Assembly (NCBI GenBank): GCA_045604155.1 | Contig: JAZUNN010000073.1 | Span: 62,001-126,000, forward strand | Direction: 5' to 3' | DNA: 64,000 bases | Source: JAISGQ01 sp045604155 | Lineage (GTDB): Bacteria > Bacillota > Clostridia > Oscillospirales > Acutalibacteraceae | Position numbers and translations under genes: made by a program | Shown: in pieces, positions 25,983 through 34,699 of the stretch | How positions within the stretch are numbered: the stretch's first letter is position 1 | Layout of the letters: each line of letters begins with the position of its first letter | The notes under the pieces: model-generated | Databases searched by the model: none | What the model was told of the DNA's origin: nothing | The model's input: the letters and a program-made list of their open reading frames with translations, nothing else

Positions 25983-26966
25983 TTATCTGTCTCTTCTGTC
26001 GCACACCGATTCACGGTTGATTATTTCACCTTTTGCAAAAATTCTGCACGGCAAAACTGTTTTTCCGTCAATCATAGAAAGGATAACCGTCACTGCATTT
26101 TCACTCATCTTGCGTGTATCCACACGACAGGTGGTAATTTTCGGGTCACCGGCAACGGCAAAGTGTGAATCGTCATAGCCGACTACCGATACATCTTCGG
26201 GTATACGCAGTCCCATATTTTTCAGCTGGTTTACAAGACGAACTGCGGTATCATCGCAGTTGCATACGAAAGCTTCGGGAAGTTCCTTGGGAAGATGGAA
26301 ATTCTGGTAAATTCTTCCGTTTTTTCTGTCGGAAACAATCCAGTCTGTGCGCACGGGCAGACCGTTTTCTGCAATGGCTCTGTGATAGCCCAGATACCTG
26401 TCACGTATGCTTGTTGTTTCCTTTACACTGCCCACAAAACCGATGCTTCCGTGTCCCATTTCAATGAGCTTTTCCGTCAGGCGGAAGCTGTCGGTACAGT
26501 TGTCACTGACAATGGCTGTGCAGTCCCTTTCCTCAGAATAGGAATCAAGCATTACAAAAGGTCGTCCTGTCTTTGAAACTGCATCTATATACTTATCGGA
26601 AAACTGACCGAGAAAAATTATGGCATCAGCCATATTCATAAGCTTGGGAAGTACAAGTCCCGCTTCATCGTCATCGGATACAATTTCAAGAATTGTAAAA
26701 GCTCCGCTGTCTGCTGCAGAGATGGAAACCTCGCTGTAAAACTTGGAATAGAAGGTATTGACGCCGAAATAACGCTCGGCAACAAGAACTCCTATTCCTT
26801 TCGGTTTTGCAGCAGCATTCTGAAAATAGCCCATTTCAAGGGCTTTTTTCTTTATCTGCTCACGGAGGGTATCGCTGACACCCTCCTTATCGCCAAGAGC
26901 CTTTGAAACAGTTACTGTACTTACGCCGAAAACTTCGGCAATGTCCCTCATCGAAATTTTTTTCAA
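25983..26966 (-). CDS. LacI family transcriptional regulator
   Basis: A 327-residue sugar-responsive repressor: LacI helix-turn-helix (ISMRDIAEVFGVSTVTVSKALGDKEGVSDTLREQIKKKA, residues 4-42) and a periplasmic-binding-protein-like effector domain (GIGVLVAERYFG to the end). The translation start is a TTG at 26966 with GAGGA 9 bases upstream inside the last codons of the epimerase gene; the ATG five codons later has no ribosome site. It is the third gene of the GH130-epimerase operon and most likely controls it in response to a manno-oligosaccharide or related sugar. Confidence 0.92.
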   Translation of the reverse strand: MKKISMRDIAEVFGVSTVTVSKALGDKEGVSDTLREQIKKKALEMGYFQNAAAKPKGIGVLVAERYFGVNTFYSKFYSEVSISAADSGAFTILEIVSDDDEAGLVLPKLMNMADAIIFLGQFSDKYIDAVSKTGRPFVMLDSYSEERDCTAIVSDNCTDSFRLTEKLIEMGHGSIGFVGSVKETTSIRDRYLGYHRAIAENGLPVRTDWIVSDRKNGRIYQNFHLPKELPEAFVCNCDDTAVRLVNQLKNMGLRIPEDVSVVGYDDSHFAVAGDPKITTCRVDTRKMSENAVTVILSMIDGKTVLPCRIFAKGEIINRESVCDRRDR

Positions 26967-26971
26967 TTATA

Positions 26972-28249
26972 TCATTCCTCGAAATCGGCTTCATCGCCGA
27001 CGGTGATGGTGAGTCCGTCATCGGATGCGGAATTGTATCTTTCAAGTATTTCACAGGCCTGCTGCCAGGAAATGATATTTATACACATTCTGCCGTTGTG
27101 GTAGGGGCACTTCCATTCGCCTGCAAGACAGCCGCCCGAAGGAATTCCGTCGGCAGACACGCCGTTGTACCACTCACCGCCGCCTTCACGACGGTCAATG
27201 AAGTAATCCTGGATATACTCCCATACACCGTATGCCGCACGGAGATATTTTTCGTCAAGGGTGCAGAGATATGCGTTGGAGAAGCCCAGGACAGCCTCAG
27301 CCTGAGCCCACCAAGTGTGCTCGGTTTCCTCGCCATCGTCAACTGCATCGCAGATGAATGCGCCGTTATCGTCTATTGCCTTGCCGTAAACTTCCTCGGC
27401 AAGGGTGACGGTTATCTCATGACACTTGTCAAAAAGAGGTACATAAGCACCTGAGCTGTCGCAGCTGCTGACGGTGACACCTGCTGCATCCATAAGCCAG
27501 GATGCTTCGATTTCATGTCCGTAGGAGCGGATATTGCCCATGGGAGTCATGTTTTCGTCAAAGAATACGTCCAGTGCCTTCTTTTCCTTGTTGTATACCT
27601 TTTCAGCATACTCCTCAAGAAGCCATGCAAGGCGCTCTCTTACCTTTTCCTCGCCGCTTGCCTCGAAAAGCTCGGCATAGGCCTCGGCAAGGTGAAGCAC
27701 TGTATTCATGGTGTACTTTGAGATAACTCCGTTTTCGGAAAGACGGATGTTTACAACCGGTACAAATGCATCGGTCAGTGCCTCGTGATAACGCTCACCG
27801 TCACGGCACTTGGTTTCTATTGTATCAAACAGGCTGAATGCAAGCTCCAGTGGCTCTTTTTCGCCGCTGGCACGTGCATAGGATGCAAGGGCATAGACAG
27901 CAAAGGACTGGGCATAGGTGTGCTTGCTGACATCGCACATTCCGCCGTCACGAAGGACAGACCAGTATATGCCGCCGTTTTCCTTGTCTATCATCTTATC
28001 ACGGATAAATTCATAGGCGTGTGCTGCGTCATCAAGAAGCTCATCGTTGCCCAGAAGAATGTGTGCGTTGGAGAAAAACCAGAGAACACGGCTCATATAT
28101 ACGGCGCCTTTGTGTGCCTCATAGTCTATCTCGAGAGAGTAATCACGCTGGCCGTAATAGCCGCCCTTTTCCTCATCACGCATACTTCTCCAGAAGGGAA
28201 TAAGCTGATTTTCCAGATGCTCCAGCATCGCTTCTGACATTTTTCTCAT
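26972..28249 (-). CDS. Cellobiose 2-epimerase / N-acylglucosamine 2-epimerase family
   Basis: An (alpha/alpha)6-barrel epimerase of 425 residues, longer than the usual 390-410. It converts the reducing-end glucose of beta-1,4-disaccharides to mannose. Landmarks: WRSMRDEEKGGYYGQRDYSLEIDYEAHKGAVYMSRVLWFFSNAH, GHEIEASWLMDAAG (about residue 245) and HTWWAQAEAVLGFSNAY (about 315), which carry catalytic histidines in the family. It starts immediately after the stop of the GH130 gene. In Ruminococcus this enzyme works with GH130 phosphorylases: epimerase makes mannosylglucose, which the phosphorylase cleaves. Confidence 0.9.
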   Translation of the reverse strand: MRKMSEAMLEHLENQLIPFWRSMRDEEKGGYYGQRDYSLEIDYEAHKGAVYMSRVLWFFSNAHILLGNDELLDDAAHAYEFIRDKMIDKENGGIYWSVLRDGGMCDVSKHTYAQSFAVYALASYARASGEKEPLELAFSLFDTIETKCRDGERYHEALTDAFVPVVNIRLSENGVISKYTMNTVLHLAEAYAELFEASGEEKVRERLAWLLEEYAEKVYNKEKKALDVFFDENMTPMGNIRSYGHEIEASWLMDAAGVTVSSCDSSGAYVPLFDKCHEITVTLAEEVYGKAIDDNGAFICDAVDDGEETEHTWWAQAEAVLGFSNAYLCTLDEKYLRAAYGVWEYIQDYFIDRREGGGEWYNGVSADGIPSGGCLAGEWKCPYHNGRMCINIISWQQACEILERYNSASDDGLTITVGDEADFEE

Positions 28250-29266
28250 TTAGATTCGCCCGCTTTCGGTATCGTTTTCATTGGTAAGACTGTTCTTCTT
28301 GATGTATTCAACGAGCTCGTCAACGGTGGTGAATGCAACTGCTACATAGGAATCTGCAGAGCCGTAGTAGATTGCCATTCTGCCTGTGTCTGCGTCTGCA
28401 AGAGCTGCGCAGGGGAATACAACACTGGGAACAAAGCCGGTTTCTTCATAAGGCATTTCAGGTGCAAGTATAAAGTTACGGCAACGATATTTTACCTTAG
28501 AAGGCTCATCAATGTCAAGGATTGCACCGCCCATTGAATAAACATATCCGCTGCAGGTATGACATACGCCGTGATAAATCATGAGCCAGCCTTCGCTGGT
28601 TTCGATAGGTGCTGCGCCGCCGCCTATCTTGAGGGACTGCCAGCCCTTTGTAGGAGCCATGACGTGCTTGTGCTTGCCCCAGTAAGTAAGGTCAGGGCTT
28701 TCGGAAAGGTAGATATCGCCGAAAGGAGTGTGTCCGTTGTCACTGGGACGGGTGAGCATTACATAGTTGCCGTTTATTCTTCTGGGGAAAAGAACAGCAT
28801 TTCTTGTGGGAGGCAGGAAGGGGTTTTCAAGTCTTGTGAAGGTCTTGAAATCCTTTGTTACAGCTGTGCCGATTGCAGGGCTGTAGAAATCGGTGCACCA
28901 CATTACAAGGTAACCGTCGTCGATAGGGACAACTCTGGGATCGTATGCATATCTGGGCTGGAAGGGCTTGCCCTCTTCGTCAAGGAAGGAAATGGGTTCT
29001 TCATCGAAGTCCCAGTTTATGCCGTCCTTGCTTCGTCCGGTGTAAAGGCGGGAGATTCCGTCGCAGCCGTCGCCTCTGAAAACACCTGCGTATGCACCTT
29101 CAAAAGGAATAAGTGCGCTGTTGAAGATTCTGTCTACGTCCTTTATGGGATGACGCTTGGTTATGGGGTTTTTGCTGTATCTCCATACGGGATGTTCGTA
29201 TCCCTCGGGCTTGTCCTCCCAGGGAATGTTGGGAAGTGACTGGCAGTTGATAAGTTTAACAGACAT
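28250..29266 (-). CDS. GH130 beta-1,4-mannoside phosphorylase
   Basis: A 338-residue five-bladed beta-propeller phosphorylase that cleaves beta-1,4-mannosides with phosphate to give mannose 1-phosphate. Family features include GAYAGVFRGDG, SRLYTGRSKDGINW, AYDPRVVPIDDGYLVMWC with the catalytic Asp, RNAVLFPRRINGNYVMLTRPSD and IYHGVCHTCSGYVYSMGGAILD. Length suggests the manno-oligosaccharide phosphorylase subgroup (GH130_2) rather than mannosylglucose phosphorylase, but the subfamily is not certain. It is cytosolic, first in the operon, with a strong AGGAGG. The product feeds glycolysis through mannose 6-phosphate. Confidence 0.9.
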   Translation of the reverse strand: MSVKLINCQSLPNIPWEDKPEGYEHPVWRYSKNPITKRHPIKDVDRIFNSALIPFEGAYAGVFRGDGCDGISRLYTGRSKDGINWDFDEEPISFLDEEGKPFQPRYAYDPRVVPIDDGYLVMWCTDFYSPAIGTAVTKDFKTFTRLENPFLPPTRNAVLFPRRINGNYVMLTRPSDNGHTPFGDIYLSESPDLTYWGKHKHVMAPTKGWQSLKIGGGAAPIETSEGWLMIYHGVCHTCSGYVYSMGGAILDIDEPSKVKYRCRNFILAPEMPYEETGFVPSVVFPCAALADADTGRMAIYYGSADSYVAVAFTTVDELVEYIKKNSLTNENDTESGRI

Positions 29267-29296
29267 GATTGTTTCCTCCTGTAATTTATTTTGTTA

Positions 29297-29335
29297 CTTA
29301 ACTGTTAGTTTAATAGTTAAGTCTAAAATTGTCAA
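29297..29335 (-). promoter_or_regulatory. Promoter and candidate operator of the mannoside operon
   Basis: On the minus strand TTGACA (29330-29335) and TAAACT (29307-29312), spaced 17 bases. An inverted repeat CTTAACT (29297-29303) / AGTTAAG (29315-29321) covers the -10 box and is a candidate operator for the LacI-type regulator of the operon, though it lacks the usual central CG. Confidence 0.6.
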
Positions 29336-29518
29336 TTATCCATATATCAAAATCTCACATTTATTTTTTGTCCGATATGGGTAATCTGCCATGAAACGGT
29401 TGCTCACCATCTCAGAAATTTCACCTTCTCCCCTCTTTACCTTCTGCACAAAAAGAGTTATAATAAGGATGTATAGGCTGAAAAAACAAAGCCATAGTGA
29501 AAAGAGGAGACCTTTATT

Positions 29519-30082
29519 ATGGAATTGCGTTACGAAAACAAATATGAGTACACTGAGGCCATGTGCAGAAGGGCTGCAACCTATGTTTATTACAGACGGG
29601 TCATCGCCGCCATTTCTCACATTATCCTTATAATAACTTCCATTATCGGCATTACCGCCACCATTTATTATCTTGCAGGCGGAATTGAGCCGCCATATCA
29701 CTATTCCACCTATTTCTTCTATGCTCTGGCACCTATCGCCGCAGAGATCGCTGTATACATAAAGTACCGCATCATGCTCAAAAAGGAAAAGGCACTGCTC
29801 AACGGTGAAAGCAACGAAATTACAATCACAGTTGAAAACGATGTCATAAAAGAAACCATGAACGGCAAAACCGCCGGCGAAAGTGATCTTTTCGATATTG
29901 AAAAGGTATATGACAGCAAGGATTTCATACTTATCATTGCTCTTTCTCAGGAGTATTTCATTCTGAAAAGAGACTGCTTCACAGAAGGCGACAGCGAAAA
30001 GTTTGTACCTGACATAAAGGCACGTGTAAAGGCTATTCACAAAGCTGCCATTGAAGAGACAAAAAAGAGCAGAAAGAAATAA
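29519..30082 (+). CDS. Membrane protein with YcxB-like C-terminal domain
   Basis: A 187-residue protein with two membrane segments (about residues 27-52 and 61-80) and a cytosolic C-terminal half resembling YcxB-like domains (ITITVENDVIKETMNG, FDIEKVYDSKDFILIIALSQEYFILKRDCF). These small proteins are common in Firmicutes and have no established role. A GAGGAG ribosome site precedes the ATG. It is transcribed divergently from the mannoside operon and precedes the VanW gene by 132 bases. Confidence 0.7.
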   Translation: MELRYENKYEYTEAMCRRAATYVYYRRVIAAISHIILIITSIIGITATIYYLAGGIEPPYHYSTYFFYALAPIAAEIAVYIKYRIMLKKEKALLNGESNEITITVENDVIKETMNGKTAGESDLFDIEKVYDSKDFILIIALSQEYFILKRDCFTEGDSEKFVPDIKARVKAIHKAAIEETKKSRKK

Positions 30083-30214
30083 GTTTTAACTATCGGTTAA
30101 CCTTATGATAACTTACGGTGAATTCTATTGTTCACCATCTTGAAATGATGTAAAATACCATATCATAATATCCTTTGGAAAGGAGTAACTCGCCTGCAGC
30201 GAGGTTGAATTTTT

Positions 30215-32704
30215 ATGAATAATAATTACAACAGACCCCGCAGAAGCCCCGGACCGCCTCCCTCAAGACGGGGTTCATACGATTATAACGATGTGTACGG
30301 CAGACGGGCTCAGCGTTCAGATTTTTCGGGAATGATGCAGACCGATAACTATAAAAGCATGAGAAGCGGCTCACTTGATTCTCTTGAGGACGATTTCGAG
30401 GAAATAATGCCTCAGCGCACTCCTTCCCGACGTCCCTCAGCTCCCTCTCAGGAAGATCATGCACCTTCACGTCCTGCAGCTCCTTCACGCTCGGTTGCTC
30501 CGAGGGAAGAATATCTCTCCGATGATTTTGACGACGATTTCGACAATGAATTCGGCGGGACTTCAGTTGCTGCTGACAGCTTCCACGATGATTTCGATGA
30601 TTTCAGCTATGGCTTCGATTCCTTCGAGCCTCAGGTCAGCGCTTCAGGCATGGGCGCAGCACGTAATCTCGATGAGTACCGTGCCATGCGCAAGGAGCAG
30701 GATTACACTGTCCGTGAAACCATTCCTCAGCGCAGTGCTCCTGCGCCTCAGCCTGCTTTTGATGACTTCGAGGATGATTTCGGCGGCGGATTTGACGATG
30801 ATTTTGAGGATGATTTCGATGCTGCTCCCGTAAGGGCTGCCGCACCTCAGCGATTTGCTCCTGCAAACAGCTTCGATGACGAATTTACTGACGACTTTGA
30901 GGACGATTTCGATGCACCTGCACCCCCTGTGCGCAGGCCTGCTCCTCCCTCTCAGGCTCGTCCCGCACCTCCCTCACGTCCCGCCCCTCCGGGCAGACCT
31001 GCTCCGCCCTCAAGACCAGCTCCCCCTTCCCGTGCAGGTCAAAATCTTTCCGCCGAGCAGAGAGATCTTGTTGACCGCAGACCTCAGGGAATGCCCGAAT
31101 TTTATGCTCAGTTCCTTGTAAGCGGCGAGGCTGACGAGCGCAGGCGTGCAAAGCGTGCCAGCGCAAACCGCTCGAAGATGAAGCGCATTGCCGCTATCGC
31201 TTCCGGATGCGTTGCCGCCATTGCAATAATTATTGTTGTTTCGGTTATTATTGCATCCCGTTCCAAGAATCCCATCGAAGTCCGCTCGGGCTTTGACGAG
31301 ATAGACAGCAACATTCTTTATTCAATGCTCAAGGAAAGTGTGGACGAAAAGCTGAGCGTTGAAAAGGTTTCCATTGATGTAAACGGCACCAGCCATACCA
31401 TCAAGCTTGCCGATTACGGCTTTGCGTATGCCGCTCCCGGCACTGCCGAGGTCACCTATCTCGATATTATTTCGGGCACCGAGATTGTCGGCAAGGAAAA
31501 GCTTGTTTCCGACGGCTCCATAATATGCAACGAAACAAGAATAAAGAAGCTTCTTACCGATCTTGCAGCTACTCAGGGCAACACCATGGTTGAGCCTTAT
31601 TATGAAATAGACGGTGATCAGCTTATTGTGTATGCAGGCACCGACGGTGTCGGCATTGATTACGACACCTTCATGGACGAGCTCAAGAGCTGTGTACGAA
31701 ATGACTCCGGCGCTCTTTCCGCTGATGTCCATGTTATTGAAGCCCCTGCCGTTGATATAGAAAAGATTCACGGCGAGGTCGTCTGCGAGCCCAAGGATGC
31801 TTCCACTACAACCTCCGCTTCGGGCGAAATGGTATTCGTACCTGAGATTGTCGGAAAGCAGTTTGATCTTGATATCGCCAAGCGAGTTGTTGATGCAGGC
31901 GGCGAATCCTGGGCTATAACCATGACTCTTACTGAGCCTGAGGTTTCACTTGTTGAGCTTCGTGCTCCCTACTGCCTCGACAAGCTTTCTTCCTGGGCTT
32001 CAAAGTTTGACAGCACCAGCAACAAGGCTCGTGCTTCAAATATCGCTCTTGCAGCAGAGGCTATAAACGGCACTGTCATACAGCCCGGTGAAAAGATAAG
32101 CTTCAACAGCATCGTCGGTGAGCGTACCATCGAAAAGGGCTATTCCTACGCAACGGTTTACACCTCAGAAGGCGCTGATACCGGCGTCGGCGGCGGTATC
32201 TGTCAGGTTTCATCCACCATGTACTATACCGCTCTCCTCTGCAACCTCTACATCCCCAAGGAAGAAAACAAGGAGGAGGCAGGCCGATTCAACCATAAGT
32301 ATGCCGTAGGTTATATGGACGTTATCGGCACGGATGCTACCGTTTCCTATCCCTGGCCTGATCTTTATATCGTCAACAACAAGGAGTATCCCGTAAAGAT
32401 AGTCATGTATGTTGAGGGCGATTATCTCCACTGCGAATACTGGGGTACGGCGGACGGAATCACCTGCGTCATCAAGTCCAACAACTCCAACTACGTCAAG
32501 CCCTCAAAGATTTACAAGCACAAGACACCTTCAAAGTCCGGCACAACCATCGGTGCTGCAGGTTATACCTCAACCACCTACCGTTATGTCTATAAGGACG
32601 GCGAATATCAGTACCGCACCAAGGAAGCTACCAGCACCTATGCGCCGCTGAACATCGTTGTCTATACGGACTCACTGCCTGCAGGCGCAACCTGGGCAGA
32701 CTAA
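30215..32704 (+). CDS. VanW family protein with acidic and proline-rich cytosolic region
   Basis: An 829-residue protein. Residues 1-320 are predicted cytosolic and of low complexity: Arg/Pro-rich start, acidic blocks such as FDDDFEDDFD, then PAPPSRPAPPGRP repeats. A membrane segment follows at about 324-348. The outer part has a peptidoglycan-binding-like domain (about 355-560) and a VanW domain (about 590-745: ARASNIALAAEAINGTVIQPGEKISFNSIVGERT, then GVGGGICQVSSTMYYTALLCN). VanW domains are linked to wall cross-linking and glycopeptide clusters, but their activity is unproven. The N-terminal region is unusual in length and composition. A terminator follows. Confidence 0.85.
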   Translation: MNNNYNRPRRSPGPPPSRRGSYDYNDVYGRRAQRSDFSGMMQTDNYKSMRSGSLDSLEDDFEEIMPQRTPSRRPSAPSQEDHAPSRPAAPSRSVAPREEYLSDDFDDDFDNEFGGTSVAADSFHDDFDDFSYGFDSFEPQVSASGMGAARNLDEYRAMRKEQDYTVRETIPQRSAPAPQPAFDDFEDDFGGGFDDDFEDDFDAAPVRAAAPQRFAPANSFDDEFTDDFEDDFDAPAPPVRRPAPPSQARPAPPSRPAPPGRPAPPSRPAPPSRAGQNLSAEQRDLVDRRPQGMPEFYAQFLVSGEADERRRAKRASANRSKMKRIAAIASGCVAAIAIIIVVSVIIASRSKNPIEVRSGFDEIDSNILYSMLKESVDEKLSVEKVSIDVNGTSHTIKLADYGFAYAAPGTAEVTYLDIISGTEIVGKEKLVSDGSIICNETRIKKLLTDLAATQGNTMVEPYYEIDGDQLIVYAGTDGVGIDYDTFMDELKSCVRNDSGALSADVHVIEAPAVDIEKIHGEVVCEPKDASTTTSASGEMVFVPEIVGKQFDLDIAKRVVDAGGESWAITMTLTEPEVSLVELRAPYCLDKLSSWASKFDSTSNKARASNIALAAEAINGTVIQPGEKISFNSIVGERTIEKGYSYATVYTSEGADTGVGGGICQVSSTMYYTALLCNLYIPKEENKEEAGRFNHKYAVGYMDVIGTDATVSYPWPDLYIVNNKEYPVKIVMYVEGDYLHCEYWGTADGITCVIKSNNSNYVKPSKIYKHKTPSKSGTTIGAAGYTSTTYRYVYKDGEYQYRTKEATSTYAPLNIVVYTDSLPAGATWAD

Positions 32705-32712
32705 AAAAAGCG

Positions 32713-32745
32713 AAACAGCCGTATGTATAATACGGCTGTTTTTTA
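32713..32745. terminator. Terminator between VanW and BlaR1-like genes
   Basis: Stem AAACAGCCGTA (32713-32723) with TACGGCTGTTT (32731-32741), then more T residues. It terminates the VanW gene; A-rich bases on the other side make it possible for it to serve the minus-strand gene ending at 32746 as well. Confidence 0.88.
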
Positions 32746-34218
32746 TTATTCTGTTTCGTTCTCCGGAGCAATCATATTTTCAAAATATTCAATGTCTATT
32801 CCCTTTGGCAGATAATATGTTTCCTCATACTTTCCTGATTTCTGATTCAGCAGAAAAATATAATTCTCAGAAATGGCAGCGGTCACCTGCCCTGCCGAGG
32901 TATCAAACACAATAATGTATTGTGCGATATCTTCATTCGGGTAATAATTCATTCCGTCGGCAATACGTGCCATTTCCACACCTGACATATATTCCAAAAT
33001 CTCATTTTCGCTGCGGCATATGTATTCTGTGCCGTCGGAAAAGCTGTATTTTTTTATAAATCGGATGCCGCACTGCTCTGTGTTATCCGATTGAAGCAAT
33101 ATCTCATTTCCCGTAAATTTTCCGAACGCAGGTATGATATATCCGCTCCCCATAAACAGCATAAGTATCAGCAAAAAGACGATCATTGCGCCCTTTTTCA
33201 GCTTTTTTGTGCTTAAAGCGGATTTAATTCTGTGCTTCATTGCCAATGCTGAAGCAGAAAGACACGATGTAAATCCCCTGTCACTTTCTGCATTGTCAAG
33301 CAGCAATTCGGCGTATTCATACCGCACTTCTTCATCAGTATTTAAAAGTACGGTTTCGTCACAGCTTAATTCAAGATCTTCGGAGCACTTTCTCAACGCA
33401 CCCCACATCATGGGATTAAACCAGCATAAAGCCTCACAGAAAACCATGAAAAATTTGTTGGCGCTGTCATTACGGCATACATGAATTATCTCGTGTCTGA
33501 ATATCAGCTTCAGCTCTGATTCTGTAAAACTGCCTTTCGGTATAACGACTTTTGTCGTTCTCTCTGATAACCCTATGGACAGCGGCACTTTTACTTTTTC
33601 TGAAATTACAGGCTCAAACCTTGCTGATTTTATCCGTGCCCTTGCAATCTCATTTTCCCAGACCAGCATCATCTCAGGGTCTGTTACGGGAATTGAGTCC
33701 TTGAGAATATGTGATCGGAAACAGAGATGTTCAATTATCTTCCATGTCAGTATCCCGACAACCCCCACAAGCCATATCCACAGAATAAAATATGCCGTTT
33801 TTTCGGGAATGGGGACAATTATTTTCGGCATCACCGTTCTGAAGTCGGGGAAAAGAAAGGTAAATATCAGAAAAGTCGGAAGTGTCCACATCACGGCACA
33901 GGCCCGTGAGCTGATATATTTACGAATGCCGGGCATTATCAGCAGCAACGCTAAATAATATATGCTCATCTGAACGGACATATCGAATGCTGCTGACAGA
34001 ATTGTAAACATAGATTGCTCTGCTCCGTGCCGCACCAAGTTTACAACTGCAATCGCCGGATAACCTGCAGGAAGTATCCATGCACTGAAAAAGGTATTAT
34101 ATCTCCTTCTGTCGGAGTGGAAATCCGTATCGTTTCTGTCAAATCTGTAAAATATACAGAAAAATGTGGTAATCAGGCTGAACAGCACAGCGGCAAGCCA
34201 TTTCAGAAAAACACTCAT
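32746..34218 (-). CDS. BlaR1/MecR1-like M56 metallopeptidase
   Basis: A 490-residue membrane protease of the antirepressor type. Membrane segments lie at about 5-25, 40-60, 75-100, 107-127 and 140-160, then the M56 domain with the zinc motif HEIIH (His242, Glu243, His246) and the ELSCDE motif near residue 290, and a last segment at about 350-370. The C-terminal 120 residues, outside the membrane, are not a penicillin-binding sensor domain (no SxxK-type block) and I cannot assign them. In this family ligand binding triggers cleavage of the BlaI repressor. It overlaps the repressor gene by four bases. Confidence 0.85.
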   Translation of the reverse strand: MSVFLKWLAAVLFSLITTFFCIFYRFDRNDTDFHSDRRRYNTFFSAWILPAGYPAIAVVNLVRHGAEQSMFTILSAAFDMSVQMSIYYLALLLIMPGIRKYISSRACAVMWTLPTFLIFTFLFPDFRTVMPKIIVPIPEKTAYFILWIWLVGVVGILTWKIIEHLCFRSHILKDSIPVTDPEMMLVWENEIARARIKSARFEPVISEKVKVPLSIGLSERTTKVVIPKGSFTESELKLIFRHEIIHVCRNDSANKFFMVFCEALCWFNPMMWGALRKCSEDLELSCDETVLLNTDEEVRYEYAELLLDNAESDRGFTSCLSASALAMKHRIKSALSTKKLKKGAMIVFLLILMLFMGSGYIIPAFGKFTGNEILLQSDNTEQCGIRFIKKYSFSDGTEYICRSENEILEYMSGVEMARIADGMNYYPNEDIAQYIIVFDTSAGQVTAAISENYIFLLNQKSGKYEETYYLPKGIDIEYFENMIAPENETE

Positions 34219-34592
34219 GGCTTTTTCCTCTCCAGAAGCTCCCGAAGTTCTTCTATCTCTTCATCGCTGAGTCCGCTGTCGCACAGCGCATTGGCAAAGA
34301 TAGACAGATTTCCTCCGCATAGTTTATTTATAAATCTGCTGCTCTGGGCTGCCAGGTATTCCTGCTCAGAAATCATTGGATAATATTTTGAACTTCGTCC
34401 GATTTTTTCTATTTTTATAAAACCTTTTTCTGAAAGGCGGGTAAGCAGCGTCAGCAAAGTAGTCAATGCCATTGGATGAGTATCCTTCAGTATTTCTTCT
34501 ATCTCCCCACGGGCAACGGGAACTGTACACTGCCACACAGCCTGCATAACTTCAAGTTCGGTATCAGGCAGTTTACGTATTGATACGCTCAT
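34215..34592 (-). CDS. BlaI/MecI family repressor
   Basis: A 125-residue winged-helix repressor (RKLPDTELEVMQAVWQCTVPVARGEIEEILKDTHPMALTTLLTLLTRLSEKGFIKIEKIGRSSKYYPMISEQEYLA) with a C-terminal dimerisation helix region cleaved by BlaR1-type proteases in characterised systems. The start at 34592 has GAGGAG upstream; an ATG 63 bases earlier lies within the operator region. The promoter contains BlaI-type palindromes, so it most likely represses its own operon. No beta-lactamase gene is near. Confidence 0.92.
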   Translation of the reverse strand: MSVSIRKLPDTELEVMQAVWQCTVPVARGEIEEILKDTHPMALTTLLTLLTRLSEKGFIKIEKIGRSSKYYPMISEQEYLAAQSSRFINKLCGGNLSIFANALCDSGLSDEEIEELRELLERKKP

Positions 34593-34605
34593 TTTTTCTT
34601 CTCCT

Positions 34606-34655
34606 CTACAAATGTAGTATGACTGTATTCTACATTTATAGAGGATATTTGTCAA
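34606..34655 (-). promoter_or_regulatory. Promoter with two BlaI-type operators
   Basis: On the minus strand TTGACA (34650-34655) and TAGAAT (34627-34632), 17 bases apart. A perfect palindrome CTACAAATGTAG stands at 34606-34617 and a related half-matching site CTACATTTATAG at 34630-34641, overlapping the -10. TACA-n-TGTA is the known recognition pattern of BlaI proteins. Confidence 0.85.
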
Positions 34656-34699
34656 TATATAATTTTACACTAATCTCCTCTGATGATTCAGGTTATTGT

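Noticed and set aside
32746..34655. Beta-lactam resistance operon
   Set aside because: Only repressor and protease are present; the sensor part is not penicillin-binding and no beta-lactamase is nearby.
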